64,000 nucleotides of DNA from assembly GCF_012958305.1 (NCBI RefSeq), contig NZ_JABBYO010000015.1, positions 62,001-126,000 on the forward strand. Direction: 5' to 3'. This DNA is from Tautonia rosea. Its GTDB lineage: Bacteria; Planctomycetota; Planctomycetia; Isosphaerales; Isosphaeraceae. How positions within the stretch are numbered: the stretch's first letter is position 1; every line of letters begins with the position of its first letter. The position numbers and the translations under genes are program-made. This document shows positions 8,972 through 17,663 of the stretch, one piece after another. The notes below the pieces were generated by a model. The model saw nothing but the letters and a program-made list of their open reading frames with translations, did no database searches and was not told the DNA's origin.

Positions 8972-9322
8972 TCATTTCGGGAGATTGCTACAGATCTGTG
9001 CCCGTGTCTGGAGATCATGAACCGCATTTTCCATCGCCTTCAGGGCCGCGATCGTCTCCCGAGAGACCTCGAGATGCCCATCAATCAGCAACTGGATTTG
9101 CTCCTGAAACAGTTTCTGATTCTCGACGTTCTGGCTCATCAAGCGGTTAATTTGCTCCTGAAATGACGACTGAGACGCCACGACACGAGCATTGAACACC
9201 TCAGTTATCTGACCCAAGCTAATTTGAGTACGCTCCTGTTGCTTGAGAAAAAGAATGACGGTCACAATCAGGGCCGCGACACTACCACCGCCTGGCAGCA
9301 TCTTCAGCAATTCGACTTCCAC
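8972..9322 (-). CDS. Small membrane protein with coiled coil, unknown function
   Basis: The 116-aa product starts with one membrane helix (GGSVAALIVTVILFLKQQ). A long Gln/Glu-rich amphipathic region follows (about residues 33-105; FQEQINRLMSQN and LFQEQIQLLIDGH look like imperfect repeats of one unit) and would form a coiled coil. It resembles in layout phage spanin/holin accessory or envelope tether proteins, but I see no family signature. It lies downstream of the kinase gene on the same strand, 412 bases away. Confidence 0.5.
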   Translation of the reverse strand: MEVELLKMLPGGGSVAALIVTVILFLKQQERTQISLGQITEVFNARVVASQSSFQEQINRLMSQNVENQKLFQEQIQLLIDGHLEVSRETIAALKAMENAVHDLQTRAQICSNLPK

Positions 9323-9734
9323 GATCGGACTCTCCGGCTTGCAGGTGCAGCACTCTTGCGAGAGTGGTGGGCTATGCTCCTCCCTCTGGGTCGTGTCCTG
9401 GGCTCGGTCCGCCGATCCGGTCCGTTTCCGACGGAACGCGTGTTGTCAACGAGTGAGAACGTGCTCGTCCTGGATCTCCTGAGGAAACCCTCGCAACGAT
9501 TGCTCCTGAATCCACCCTGAATCAACTGAGTGAGGGCTGGCCGAGATCGTTTGCCGTGGGGGTACATTGCTTCGGGAGATCGTCCGTCCGGAAAAAAGAG
9601 AAACGACGTCCTCGTCTCCCTTACCTTTAAGATCACTTTCCTCTGGCACCCTTAGGCACTTTTTTCTCGATTTCTTTTTCGGCCCGTGGTCCAAATCAAT
9701 CGAGGCAACGCGCTGACCGAAGGGACGCGCCAAA
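9323..9734. other. Intergenic region with small hairpin
   Basis: There is no supportable gene. CACTCT-TGCG-AGAGTG at 9351-9366 is a perfect 6-bp stem with a tetraloop just upstream of the 116-aa gene. An AT-rich patch at 9590-9680 (cttttttctcgatttcttt on the plus strand) is the only other landmark and could be a promoter for the minus-strand small gene. Confidence 0.45.
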
Positions 9735-11054
9735 TTAGCTGCAGTCCGATGCGGAGGGTCCCGGAGCGTTCGAGGATCTCATCAATGGATCGGTTGCAAA
9801 TGGGCTCAGAGCCTCGGCCATCTCCCTGGCTGACGGCCAGCGATCCAACGGGTTTTTTTCCAACGATCGTCGGATGATCCGATCAAATGCTTCCGGAACG
9901 TCTCTCCGGTGAACGCGGAGCGGTACGGCCGGATGTTCCAGAGTCTTGGTAATGGCATCCGCGTTCTTCGGGTCGAAATCGAGGAAGGGGTATCGACCAC
10001 TCAGCAGGTAGTAGAGTGTTGCCCCTGCGCTGTAAATGTCGGCTGCCCCCTGAACATCGCGGAACCCTCGGATGTGATCAGGGGACAGGAACCCCATCGA
10101 TCCGCCGAAGTCTCCCTCGATGGTCATGCCCTTGAAACCGGCGTCGTCGCGAAAATTCTTGGCCAGTCCAAAATCAGATAGTTTCACAAGCGGTCGTCGA
10201 ACCCCTCCCATCACCAACACGTTCGAGGGTTTGATGTCTCGGTGAACGAATCCGCGCTGATGGGCATGATCGAGTGCGAGGAGCAATTGTTTCCCGATCG
10301 AGGCAATGGCCTGCAGCGGCGGTAGACCTGCAATCGCGTCGACCCAATCGCGGGCACCTTTGCCGTCGACGAACTCCATCAGCAACTGGAATTGACCTTC
10401 GTCTTCGATCGCTTCAAAAAAGGCCACGATGTTGCGGTGCCGAAGGTTTCGCAGCACGTTCATTTCCCGAAGGAAATAGGCCCGGATCCGATCTCCAGCG
10501 GCCACGAACGGAATCATGACCTTCAGGGCAACTGGAAGGTTGTCCGCCTCTCGACGCGCGAGAAAGACTTCTCCCATCCCTCCGCCACCAATGTGGCGTT
10601 CGATCCAGTAGCCTTTGGGAGGCTGAGGATAACGTCGTCGACGATCCGCGCATGCCTTGCAGTACCACTCGACCACTTCGCCGGGCATGGCTGAGATTGT
10701 CAGGTCGGAAGGTGCCGGGGCCGTACAACCCCGACAAACGATTGGCAACACGCCCGACGATTCGATGACGACCTGAAACACGCTGTTCCCAGCGGCGATG
10801 GTGTCACCGTCGTGCAGGCGGGTGCATTCGACCCGGACGCCATTGACCCGGATGCCATTGGTGCTTCCCAGGTCGCGCACCATGCAAAGCGGTGGGTTGA
10901 CTTCGACAAGGAAGTGATGACGCGACAGAAACGGGTCTTCCGGCATCGAGCACTGCGCGTCGGTCGCTCGACCCACCGAAAAGGCAGCATGTCGATCAAA
11001 ACGGAACACGTGCCCTTGGTGCGCCCCGGTGGAGACTCGCAGTTCCACTTTCAT
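9735..11054 (-). CDS. FHA domain / zinc-ribbon / Ser-Thr protein kinase
   Basis: Starting at the ATG at 11054, where the FHA domain begins, the protein has 439 aa; a GTG at 11120 would add 22 residues. Residues 1-98 are an FHA phosphothreonine-binding domain (VGR, SRHH at 44-47, STNG at 64-67). C107/C110 and C132/C135 form a likely zinc ribbon. The kinase domain follows: glycine loop GGGGMGEVFLA (156-166), K178, HRDIKPSN (271-278), DFG (294-296), and RW in the last helix. There is no membrane helix, so it should be cytosolic. The kinase would phosphorylate Ser/Thr on unknown partners; the N-terminal FHA domain suggests it docks on phosphorylated targets or itself. The order FHA-zinc-kinase is less usual than kinase-first layouts. 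Confidence 0.88.
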   Translation of the reverse strand: MKVELRVSTGAHQGHVFRFDRHAAFSVGRATDAQCSMPEDPFLSRHHFLVEVNPPLCMVRDLGSTNGIRVNGVRVECTRLHDGDTIAAGNSVFQVVIESSGVLPIVCRGCTAPAPSDLTISAMPGEVVEWYCKACADRRRRYPQPPKGYWIERHIGGGGMGEVFLARREADNLPVALKVMIPFVAAGDRIRAYFLREMNVLRNLRHRNIVAFFEAIEDEGQFQLLMEFVDGKGARDWVDAIAGLPPLQAIASIGKQLLLALDHAHQRGFVHRDIKPSNVLVMGGVRRPLVKLSDFGLAKNFRDDAGFKGMTIEGDFGGSMGFLSPDHIRGFRDVQGAADIYSAGATLYYLLSGRYPFLDFDPKNADAITKTLEHPAVPLRVHRRDVPEAFDRIIRRSLEKNPLDRWPSAREMAEALSPFATDPLMRSSNAPGPSASDCS

Positions 11055-11293
11055 CAGGGTCAATACTCCGAAGTCGAACCGATCGAGAGGCTCTTCCGTT
11101 GAACAGTCTTCGTCGGTCACCGACGATCCACACGGAGCAGGACGGATTCAGAACGCTCGAACGGATTCTCCCACGGTCTGAACGTCTCGGAGTCGGATTG
11201 CAAAGGGATCGGACAGAGAGCAGGAATCGAGTCATCGAGATGCCTGGTCCTGTCTGTCATCCTCTTCGAGAGATCGGGTGTTTAGGACTGATC

Positions 11294-12961
11294 TCAACGC
11301 TCAAGGTGTTCCCGGGCCAACTCGCGAAGCTTCCGGAGATCCAGTTTGCCCGAACCGAGCACCGGAATGGAATCGATGGGGACGAAGTCGTCTGCCGAGG
11401 GAATCCAGAGTTTTGGAAGCGGACTGTCCTGAAGCTTGCGAACCAGTTCTTTGGGTTCGAGAGGTAACTCAGGCGTATACAGGACAATCAGGCGTTCGCC
11501 TCGCTTCGGGTCAGGCACCGAAGTCACCGCCGAGACGGCCTCAACCACGCCGACAAGCTCCTGGATTGCGGATTCAACCGCGCCATGCGGAACCATCTCG
11601 CCGGCAACCTTTGAGAATCGATTGAGCCGATCGGTGATGATGATGAATCCATCATCATCAACCCGTCCCAGGTCACCTGTCCAGTACCAACCGTCTTTTA
11701 GGACCTCGGCGGTCGCTTCAGGCCTGTTCAGGTAGCCCTGCATGATCTGAGGGCCCTTGACGCAGATGATGCCCTCACTGCCTTGCGGCAGATCCTCGCC
11801 CGATTCCGGATCAACGGTTTTGATAATCGTTCCCGGGATTGGCTGGCCCACCGTTCCCGGCCGGTTGCCGGCAACCATCTGCCCGCTCAACGACCTGTGC
11901 TGGAGGGGAGTATTGACCGACACAACCGGCCCGGTTTCGGTGCAGCCGTAACCCTCGAGTGGTTCGATTCCCCAAAGATCTCGAATTTGCTGAGCGAGCT
12001 CGGGTTTGAGCTTCTCGGCGCCGAGGACGAGCAACCGAACCGTGCTGAAGTCTTCTCGCTTGCAACGCTTCAGGTAACTCCGGACGAAGGTCGGGGTCGC
12101 CAGGATCACCGTCGCCTTGTGCTCGCGGGTCAGTTTTGCCACCACCTGCGCATCGAGCGGGTTTGGGTGGTAGACCGCCTTCAGGCCGAGGCACGCCACC
12201 GTCCAGAGCGGAACCGTGTACCCGAACGAATGGAAAAACGGCAAGATTCCCAGCACGACATCTTCGGGCACCAGTTCGATCTGGGAACGAATCTGTTCGG
12301 CGTTGGAGAGAATGTTGCGGTGGGTCAGCACCACCCCTTTCGGTTGGCCGGTCGAGCCTGAGGTGAAGATGATGGTTGCGGGGGCCTCAAGCTCCTCGTC
12401 TCGAAGACCGGGAAGAAACGATCCCATAGCTGAGGTCGGCACGAGAAGCGCAACGGCTGCGGCCCAGGCCTTGTCGCTCGGGCCGACAAGCGTGGCAATG
12501 TCTTCCAGGACGACAATTTCTCCCTTCGGCGTTAACGGGATGCGCTCAAGCATCCGTTTCGAAGAAAGAACATGCGTGATTCCGGCCTGATCGATGGCCG
12601 AATCGACCGACTCCTGATTCGCCGTGTAATTCAGGTTCACGGGTACCCGTCCCTGAAGCGTCAGGGCCAGGTTCGTGACGGCCCCCGCGCACGTCGGCGG
12701 CAACAAGACGCCCACATTTTTCGCCGGTCCGATGACCCGCTCAAGAACTCGGCCGAGCGCCAGGGCCTTGATCAGTGCCTGGCGGTAGGTGAGCGACGCA
12801 CCAGTACTATCAACGAACGCAGGAGCTCCTCGTCGAGCTCTTGCCGTGGTTACAAACGCTCGACCGAGTGAACTCCAGCGCGCCGGTAATCCCGGGAGCG
12901 GAGTAAGGGGAGCGGGATCGTTCGCGACCCCGGTGGGGTGCGTAGCTGCTTGCAAACTCAT
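11294..12961 (-). CDS. AMP-forming acyl-CoA / acyl-ACP ligase (ANL superfamily)
   Basis: The 555-aa protein has the complete adenylate-forming core: P-loop TIIFTSGSTGQPKGVVLTHR, EGYGCTETGPVVS, the hinge-region aspartate motif YWTGDLGRVDDDGF, the linker RLNRFSK, and the C-terminal catalytic lysine in GSGKLDLRKL. The closest pattern is the ligase half of Aas-type acyl-ACP synthetase / 2-acyl-glycerophosphoethanolamine acyltransferase or a long-chain fatty acyl-CoA synthetase. No acyltransferase domain is fused. It would activate a carboxylic acid with ATP. Chain length and acceptor (CoA or ACP) cannot be read from the sequence. The gene diverges from the ECF operon at 13279. Confidence 0.85.
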   Translation of the reverse strand: MSLQAATHPTGVANDPAPLTPLPGLPARWSSLGRAFVTTARARRGAPAFVDSTGASLTYRQALIKALALGRVLERVIGPAKNVGVLLPPTCAGAVTNLALTLQGRVPVNLNYTANQESVDSAIDQAGITHVLSSKRMLERIPLTPKGEIVVLEDIATLVGPSDKAWAAAVALLVPTSAMGSFLPGLRDEELEAPATIIFTSGSTGQPKGVVLTHRNILSNAEQIRSQIELVPEDVVLGILPFFHSFGYTVPLWTVACLGLKAVYHPNPLDAQVVAKLTREHKATVILATPTFVRSYLKRCKREDFSTVRLLVLGAEKLKPELAQQIRDLWGIEPLEGYGCTETGPVVSVNTPLQHRSLSGQMVAGNRPGTVGQPIPGTIIKTVDPESGEDLPQGSEGIICVKGPQIMQGYLNRPEATAEVLKDGWYWTGDLGRVDDDGFIIITDRLNRFSKVAGEMVPHGAVESAIQELVGVVEAVSAVTSVPDPKRGERLIVLYTPELPLEPKELVRKLQDSPLPKLWIPSADDFVPIDSIPVLGSGKLDLRKLRELAREHLER

Positions 12962-13278
12962 TTTTGAACACTCCCGACCTCAGGAGGGGCGACGCGAGGG
13001 GATGATTCGACGAAAAAACGCCCTCCGCGACGTCGTTACTGACCATAAGGGATCGGATCGTCTCAAGCAATGGAGACTCGCTCGACGGTGTTGATCCTCC
13101 GTTCGAACCGGCCTCGGACTCCCGACCCGCTTACCGTTCGTCAGAGTTCCCTGCGAGGTGAGCGTTCCACGGTGCCAATGCCCTTGCATCGACTAAAAAA
13201 AAGAATGTCAGGACGCTCCTCTGAAATAATCGAGGCACCCCGAGCATCATACCTGTTGAAGTCAGGTGAGGGCCTTGA
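12962..13278. other. Divergent promoter region
   Basis: This 317-base gap lies between the minus-strand ligase and the plus-strand ECF sigma gene. It contains an A-rich run near 13195-13205 and no gene. Both promoters are expected here. Confidence 0.45.
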
Positions 13279-13857
13279 ATGGAGGAACCGATTGAACCAG
13301 GGCGATTGGCGATGCCCGGCGATCCAACTCCCGATTCCCATCGCCTGGAGGCCGAAGTCGTCGCTCAGTTGTTCGACGTACACGGCCCGGAGGTCTACCG
13401 GTTGCTCCTCGGAATCCTCCGCGATCCTCATCAGGCCCAGGATGCGTTACAGGCAACCTTTCTCAAGACCCTTGAGCGCGGGCATCACGCATCGAGCGAA
13501 ACATTCCGTGGATGGTTGTTCCGGGTGGCCGCTCGGGAAGCGCTGGCGCTGCGTCGCGATCACGATCGCCGTCGGCGTCATCAACAAGGCCTCGGTTGGC
13601 TGAGGAAGGCTCTCGACGTCAACCCGAATGCAACCGACGACCCGTTGGTGCGTAGCGAACAAATTGAAGCGGTTCGAGCGGCGATCGGCGAACTCGCTCC
13701 TTTGGATCGTGCCATCATCCGATCCCGGATGTTCGAGGATAAGACCTTCGCTCAGATTGCTGAGGATCATCATTTGCCCCTCGGAACGGTTCTGACCCGC
13801 ATGCGAAGGGCGCTCAAACGTCTCTCCCAACAGCTCCACGATGAGGACGAGCCATGA
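13279..13857 (+). CDS. RNA polymerase ECF-type sigma-70 factor
   Basis: This 192-aa protein has sigma region 2 at about residues 25-95 (VYRLLLGILRDPHQAQDALQ, FRGWLFRVAAREALALRR) and region 4 at about 130-185 (LDRAIIRSRMFEDKTFAQIA; HLPLGTVLTRMRRALKRL). It opens an operon-like run: its stop overlaps the start of the anti-sigma-like gene by four bases (ATGA), and two secreted-protein genes follow. The start is uncertain within the first dozen residues (a second Met is at residue 12). It probably controls the downstream genes. Confidence 0.9.
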   Translation: MEEPIEPGRLAMPGDPTPDSHRLEAEVVAQLFDVHGPEVYRLLLGILRDPHQAQDALQATFLKTLERGHHASSETFRGWLFRVAAREALALRRDHDRRRRHQQGLGWLRKALDVNPNATDDPLVRSEQIEAVRAAIGELAPLDRAIIRSRMFEDKTFAQIAEDHHLPLGTVLTRMRRALKRLSQQLHDEDEP

Positions 13858-14405
13858 CCGTTTCGGATGATTCAGACGACCTCGCCTGGCTCGCCTTCCG
13901 CTATGTCACCGGTGAGCTTGACGATCCGACGCGCTCGGACTTTGAAGCCCGCCTCCTTGATGATCCTGAGGCGTGTGCCGCTGTGGCAAACGCCGTTGGC
14001 CTGATCGGGGTCTGTCTTCAGATCAAATCGGTCGATGCCAGGGAGCGTTTCGTCCGACCCCTGCGCAGGCGATCCGTCTTCGCCCTGGCAACCATCGTTG
14101 CGGCGGCTTCCATTCTGCTTGCAACCATATCAAATCCTTGGAATCAGCCTTTGGGCGAACCTGGAGGAGCCTCGGAACCGCCAATCGCCCTGGAGCTCGC
14201 CTGGGTGAGCCTCCAGCGTGAGGCGAGTCTTCCCTTTCCCGAAGCGGAACCCGAAGACTGGCAGGTTGATCCCTCGGCCGAGGACGAGGTTTCGATGCTC
14301 GAACCCAACCACGAGCCGACTCCAAACCCTCCCCAATGGCTCCTGATCGCGGTCGATCGTGTCGGTGATTCAAGTGATTCGCTACTCAGGCCCTCGGAGA
14401 ATTGA
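13854..14405 (+). CDS. Anti-sigma-factor-like membrane protein
   Basis: The 183-aa product overlaps the sigma gene by 4 bases, indicating translational coupling. The N-terminus (LAWLAFRYVTGELDDPTRSD followed by FEARLLDDPEACAAVA) matches the planctomycete anti-sigma type that begins with a short helical sigma-binding region. A transmembrane helix is at SVFALATIVAAASILLATIS. The extracytoplasmic tail is acidic and proline-rich. No HxxxCxxC zinc site is present. Family and partner are inferred from coupling and topology. Confidence 0.7.
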   Translation: MTVSDDSDDLAWLAFRYVTGELDDPTRSDFEARLLDDPEACAAVANAVGLIGVCLQIKSVDARERFVRPLRRRSVFALATIVAAASILLATISNPWNQPLGEPGGASEPPIALELAWVSLQREASLPFPEAEPEDWQVDPSAEDEVSMLEPNHEPTPNPPQWLLIAVDRVGDSSDSLLRPSEN

Positions 14406-14409
14406 GCCG

Positions 14410-15051
14410 ATGCGGCGCGTGTGGATCCTGGTCCTGGTCCCCTTCCTGACGATCCTCGCCGCAGTGATCTCGGCGCAGGACGCAGATACAGATCCGAAGG
14501 ACCCGCGAAATTCCACCGAGGCGACCCCGAACGTGGATCGAGAGCGACTTGCCCTCGATTTCGTGCGATCGCACCACGAGGAACTGGTCGAGTTGCTTGG
14601 CTCGCTTCGGGCCACGAACCCGGACGAATACAACGAGGCCATCCGGGAGCTGTTTCGAGCACAAGAGAATTTTGTCCGCATTCGGCGTCGCGATCCCGAT
14701 CGTGCTGCGCTGATGTTGGAAACCTGGAAGGCCGGTTCTCGGGTCCAACTGCTCGCCGCTCGTCTCATGAGCAAAACAAACGCTCCACGTGAGGCCGAGC
14801 TGCGCCAGGCCCTGACCGATCAGCTGGCCGCACAGCTTGCCGTGCAGAAATACGATCGAGCCCAGCTTCGAAAGCGGCTCGAACAGCTCGATGCCTCCAT
14901 CCGCAAACACGAAGAAAGGGCCGACGCTGTGATCGAGTCTCGGCTCAATGCGGTTCGGAAAAAGGTGCAACGCGTTCGTCGACAGGCCGAGAAGGCGGAG
15001 CAGGCCCCTTCGGCGTCCCCTCCGGTTCGTACCCAAGGAGAACCCTCGTGA
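14410..15051 (+). CDS. Secreted coiled-coil protein of ECF operon, unknown function
   Basis: I start at the ATG at 14410, four bases after the anti-sigma stop, because a signal peptide follows at once (WILVLVPFLTILAAVISAQ); the reading from 14359 lies inside the previous gene. The 213-aa mature part is almost entirely charged helix (EELVELLGSLRATNPDEYNE; KYDRAQLRKRLEQLDASIRK) and ends with a Pro/Ser tail. Its stop overlaps the next start by GTGA. It is probably a periplasmic helical adaptor; I do not recognise the family. Confidence 0.7.
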   Translation: MRRVWILVLVPFLTILAAVISAQDADTDPKDPRNSTEATPNVDRERLALDFVRSHHEELVELLGSLRATNPDEYNEAIRELFRAQENFVRIRRRDPDRAALMLETWKAGSRVQLLAARLMSKTNAPREAELRQALTDQLAAQLAVQKYDRAQLRKRLEQLDASIRKHEERADAVIESRLNAVRKKVQRVRRQAEKAEQAPSASPPVRTQGEPS

Positions 15052-17513
15052 GGAATCGATCCTTCGCCCTCTGCCTCGCGGTTCTGATCACGATCCTGGG
15101 GACCGGATCCGACGGTCTGGCCTCAGACGGACAACCGCCCCTCTCGGCTCGCTTTGCCCAGGATCAGGCAGTCGAGATTCCCGACTTCCAACGGCATGTG
15201 TTGCCGCTCCTGAGCCAGATGGGTTGCAACGGACGCTCGTGCCACGGATCGTTCCAGGGCCAGGGGGGCTTTCGCCTCTCCCTGTTCGGCTACGATTTCG
15301 CTGCCGATCACGACGCCCTTCTGGCCGACGACGAAGGCCGCGTGGACGTTGAAGCCCCGGAACTGAGCCTGATCCTCGAAAAGCCGACATTGACCCAGCC
15401 CCACAAAGGGGGCCAGGTGCTCGAATACGAGACCTGGCAGTACCACGTGCTCAAGCGTTGGATCGAGGCCGGTGCCCCACCCGCCGCACAGGATGCAAGC
15501 TTTGAACGGCTTGAAATCATTCCCCGTGAGATCGTTTTCCAGGCCGACGGCCAGGTGACGCCCCTTCAAGCAATTGCCCACTGGTCCGACGGTTCAATCG
15601 AGGATGTGACCTGCCTGACACGCTTTCAGACCAATGACGAGTCAATCGCTACGGTCGATCCGACCGGTCGGGTCACGAGCGTCGGCCTCGGAGACACCGA
15701 CATTGTCGCCTTCTACGATAACGGGGTCGTTAGCACCCAAGTCATCCGGCCCGTGTCGGATCGCGTTGGGGAAGCTTATCCCGAGATTGCCTCTCCGACC
15801 GAAATTGATCGCCTCATCGTGGCCAAGCTCGAAAAGCTGGGTATCATCCCTTCCGAGATCTGCTCGGATGAAGAGTTCCTCCGTCGCGTGAGTCTCGATC
15901 TGACCGGATCACTCCCCACACCCGACGAGGTTCTCGCCTTCGTCGCCGAATCCGACCCGGAGAAACGATCACGCAAGGTTGAGGAATTGCTCGAACGCCC
16001 CACGTATGCTGCCTGGTGGACTAACTTCCTGTGCGACATCACCGGAGCATCACCGAGGAATCTCAACGGGACCGCGCTGCCCAACGAGATGGCCCGCCAG
16101 TGGTACGACTGGATTTATCAACGTGTCGCTGACAACACACCCTACGATGAGTTAATGGCCGGAATTATCCTCGGAACCAGCCGGGCCGAGGACCAGTCGT
16201 ATCTGGGTTACATGAAGGAAATGGCCGGTTACTTCCGGAGCGACGATCCCGAAACCTTCGCCGATCGAGAAACGATGCCCCACTTCTGGGCACGTCGCAA
16301 TCTCCGTCAGCCCGAAGAAAAGGCGTTGGCCTTCAGCTATGCCTTCCTCGGCGTTCGGCTCGAATGTGCCCAGTGCCACAAACATCCGTTCGATCAGTGG
16401 ACCCAGGACGATTTCAACCAGTTCACCGCGTTTTTCCAGCCAATTTCGTACGGAATCAATCCATTCGTGCGGACTCAGGTTCGCGAGCTTGACCAGGAAA
16501 TTGGCGTGGCTGATCAACCGGCTGGTCAACGACGGCGGGTGTATGGGAAACGACTCCGCAACGGCGAGATTGCACCGTTGGAAGAAGTCTACATCAACCA
16601 AAACCGGATGCGAGCAGCGGCCGGCGGCTCCTCCTCCCGATCTCGAGGGGGCCGTGTCTTCACTCCTCGGGTCCTCGGTGGCGAAGCAATTCCGCTCGCC
16701 AATGTCTCCGACCCTCGCGAGCCGTTGATGGAATGGCTCCGCAGCGAAGACAACCCCTATTTCGCCCAGGCGTTCGTCAATCGCGTGTGGGCCAATGCCT
16801 TTGGCTCGGGAATCATCAACCCGCCCGACGACATGAACCTGGCCAATCCTCCCAGCAACCCGGCCTTACTCGACTATTTGACTCAGGGGTTCATCTCAAG
16901 CGGTTACGACATGAAGTGGCTCCACCGAGAGATCACGTGCAGCCTTGCCTATCAGCGCAGCTGGCAGCCGAACGAAACGAACCGGCTCGACGAACGAAAC
17001 TTCAGCCGAGCGTCGGTCCGCCGCCTCCCTGCCGAAGCCTTGCTCGACGCGGTTCGTCAGGTGACAGCGGCCTCCAATCAGCTCGAATCGTTTGCCCGGA
17101 CGGCCGACGAGCGATCGTTCGGGCCGTCTCAGAGCATCGGAACTGCTCGAGGGAATGCGAATTACGCCGAACGAGTGTTTGGCCGATCGCTTCGCGAGAC
17201 AAACTGCGATTGCAGCAAGTCCGTCGAACCGAATCTCCTTCAGTCCATCTATCTCCAGAACGATCAGGACGTCCATGCCGCCCTCGACCGTCGCGGGGGT
17301 TGGGTGCAGTCGGTGGCTCGTCGCTCAGACAACCCGCCCCCCCCTGACGAACTCATTGCGGAGGCCTTTCTCCGAGCCCTCGGACGTCTCCCGAATGCCT
17401 CTGAACAGGAGGCCTCCCGCCACTATTTCGACACGTCGGAATCATCTGATCAGGGGTTGCGCGGTCTTCTCTGGTCCCTGGTAAACACCAAGGAATTCCT
17501 GACCAATCATTGA
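15048..17513 (+). CDS. Secreted DUF1549/DUF1553 protein with Big-2 domain and CxxCH motif
   Basis: The GTG start at 15048 overlaps the preceding stop. The 821-aa protein has a signal peptide and an N-terminal PSCyt-like region with CNGRSCHG. A bacterial Ig-like (Big_2) domain at about 155-235 (VDPTGRVTSVGLGDTDIVA) is followed by DUF1549 (about 255-460, ending in the haem-type motif CAQCHKHPFDQW) and C-terminal DUF1553 (about 560-810). Such proteins are abundant in planctomycetes, are usually paired with DUF1501 proteins, and are suspected to act in carbohydrate or sulfated-polymer breakdown. No function is proven. The partner DUF1501 gene follows after a hairpin. Confidence 0.9.
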   Translation: MRNRSFALCLAVLITILGTGSDGLASDGQPPLSARFAQDQAVEIPDFQRHVLPLLSQMGCNGRSCHGSFQGQGGFRLSLFGYDFAADHDALLADDEGRVDVEAPELSLILEKPTLTQPHKGGQVLEYETWQYHVLKRWIEAGAPPAAQDASFERLEIIPREIVFQADGQVTPLQAIAHWSDGSIEDVTCLTRFQTNDESIATVDPTGRVTSVGLGDTDIVAFYDNGVVSTQVIRPVSDRVGEAYPEIASPTEIDRLIVAKLEKLGIIPSEICSDEEFLRRVSLDLTGSLPTPDEVLAFVAESDPEKRSRKVEELLERPTYAAWWTNFLCDITGASPRNLNGTALPNEMARQWYDWIYQRVADNTPYDELMAGIILGTSRAEDQSYLGYMKEMAGYFRSDDPETFADRETMPHFWARRNLRQPEEKALAFSYAFLGVRLECAQCHKHPFDQWTQDDFNQFTAFFQPISYGINPFVRTQVRELDQEIGVADQPAGQRRRVYGKRLRNGEIAPLEEVYINQNRMRAAAGGSSSRSRGGRVFTPRVLGGEAIPLANVSDPREPLMEWLRSEDNPYFAQAFVNRVWANAFGSGIINPPDDMNLANPPSNPALLDYLTQGFISSGYDMKWLHREITCSLAYQRSWQPNETNRLDERNFSRASVRRLPAEALLDAVRQVTAASNQLESFARTADERSFGPSQSIGTARGNANYAERVFGRSLRETNCDCSKSVEPNLLQSIYLQNDQDVHAALDRRGGWVQSVARRSDNPPPPDELIAEAFLRALGRLPNASEQEASRHYFDTSESSDQGLRGLLWSLVNTKEFLTNH

Positions 17514-17538
17514 GCCCGGCTCCGTCTGAGAACCTCGG

Positions 17539-17573
17539 CCCGAGCGTTGCCGGATCGGTCCGCAACGCTCGGG
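17539..17573 (+). terminator. 12-bp hairpin between DUF1553 and DUF1501 genes
   Basis: CCCGAGCGTTGC (17539-17550) pairs perfectly with GCAACGCTCGGG (17562-17573) around an 11-base loop, followed by a mildly T-rich stretch (tcatcttcctgttc). It may end the ECF operon transcript or attenuate read-through into the DUF1501 gene. Confidence 0.65.
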
Positions 17574-17663
17574 TCATCTTCCTGTTCAAATCGGCCGTTG
17601 ATGTTCTCTGATCCTTTCGAGTCATTGACCTTGCCCTAACGTTCTCGCTGGAGGAGTCCATTC

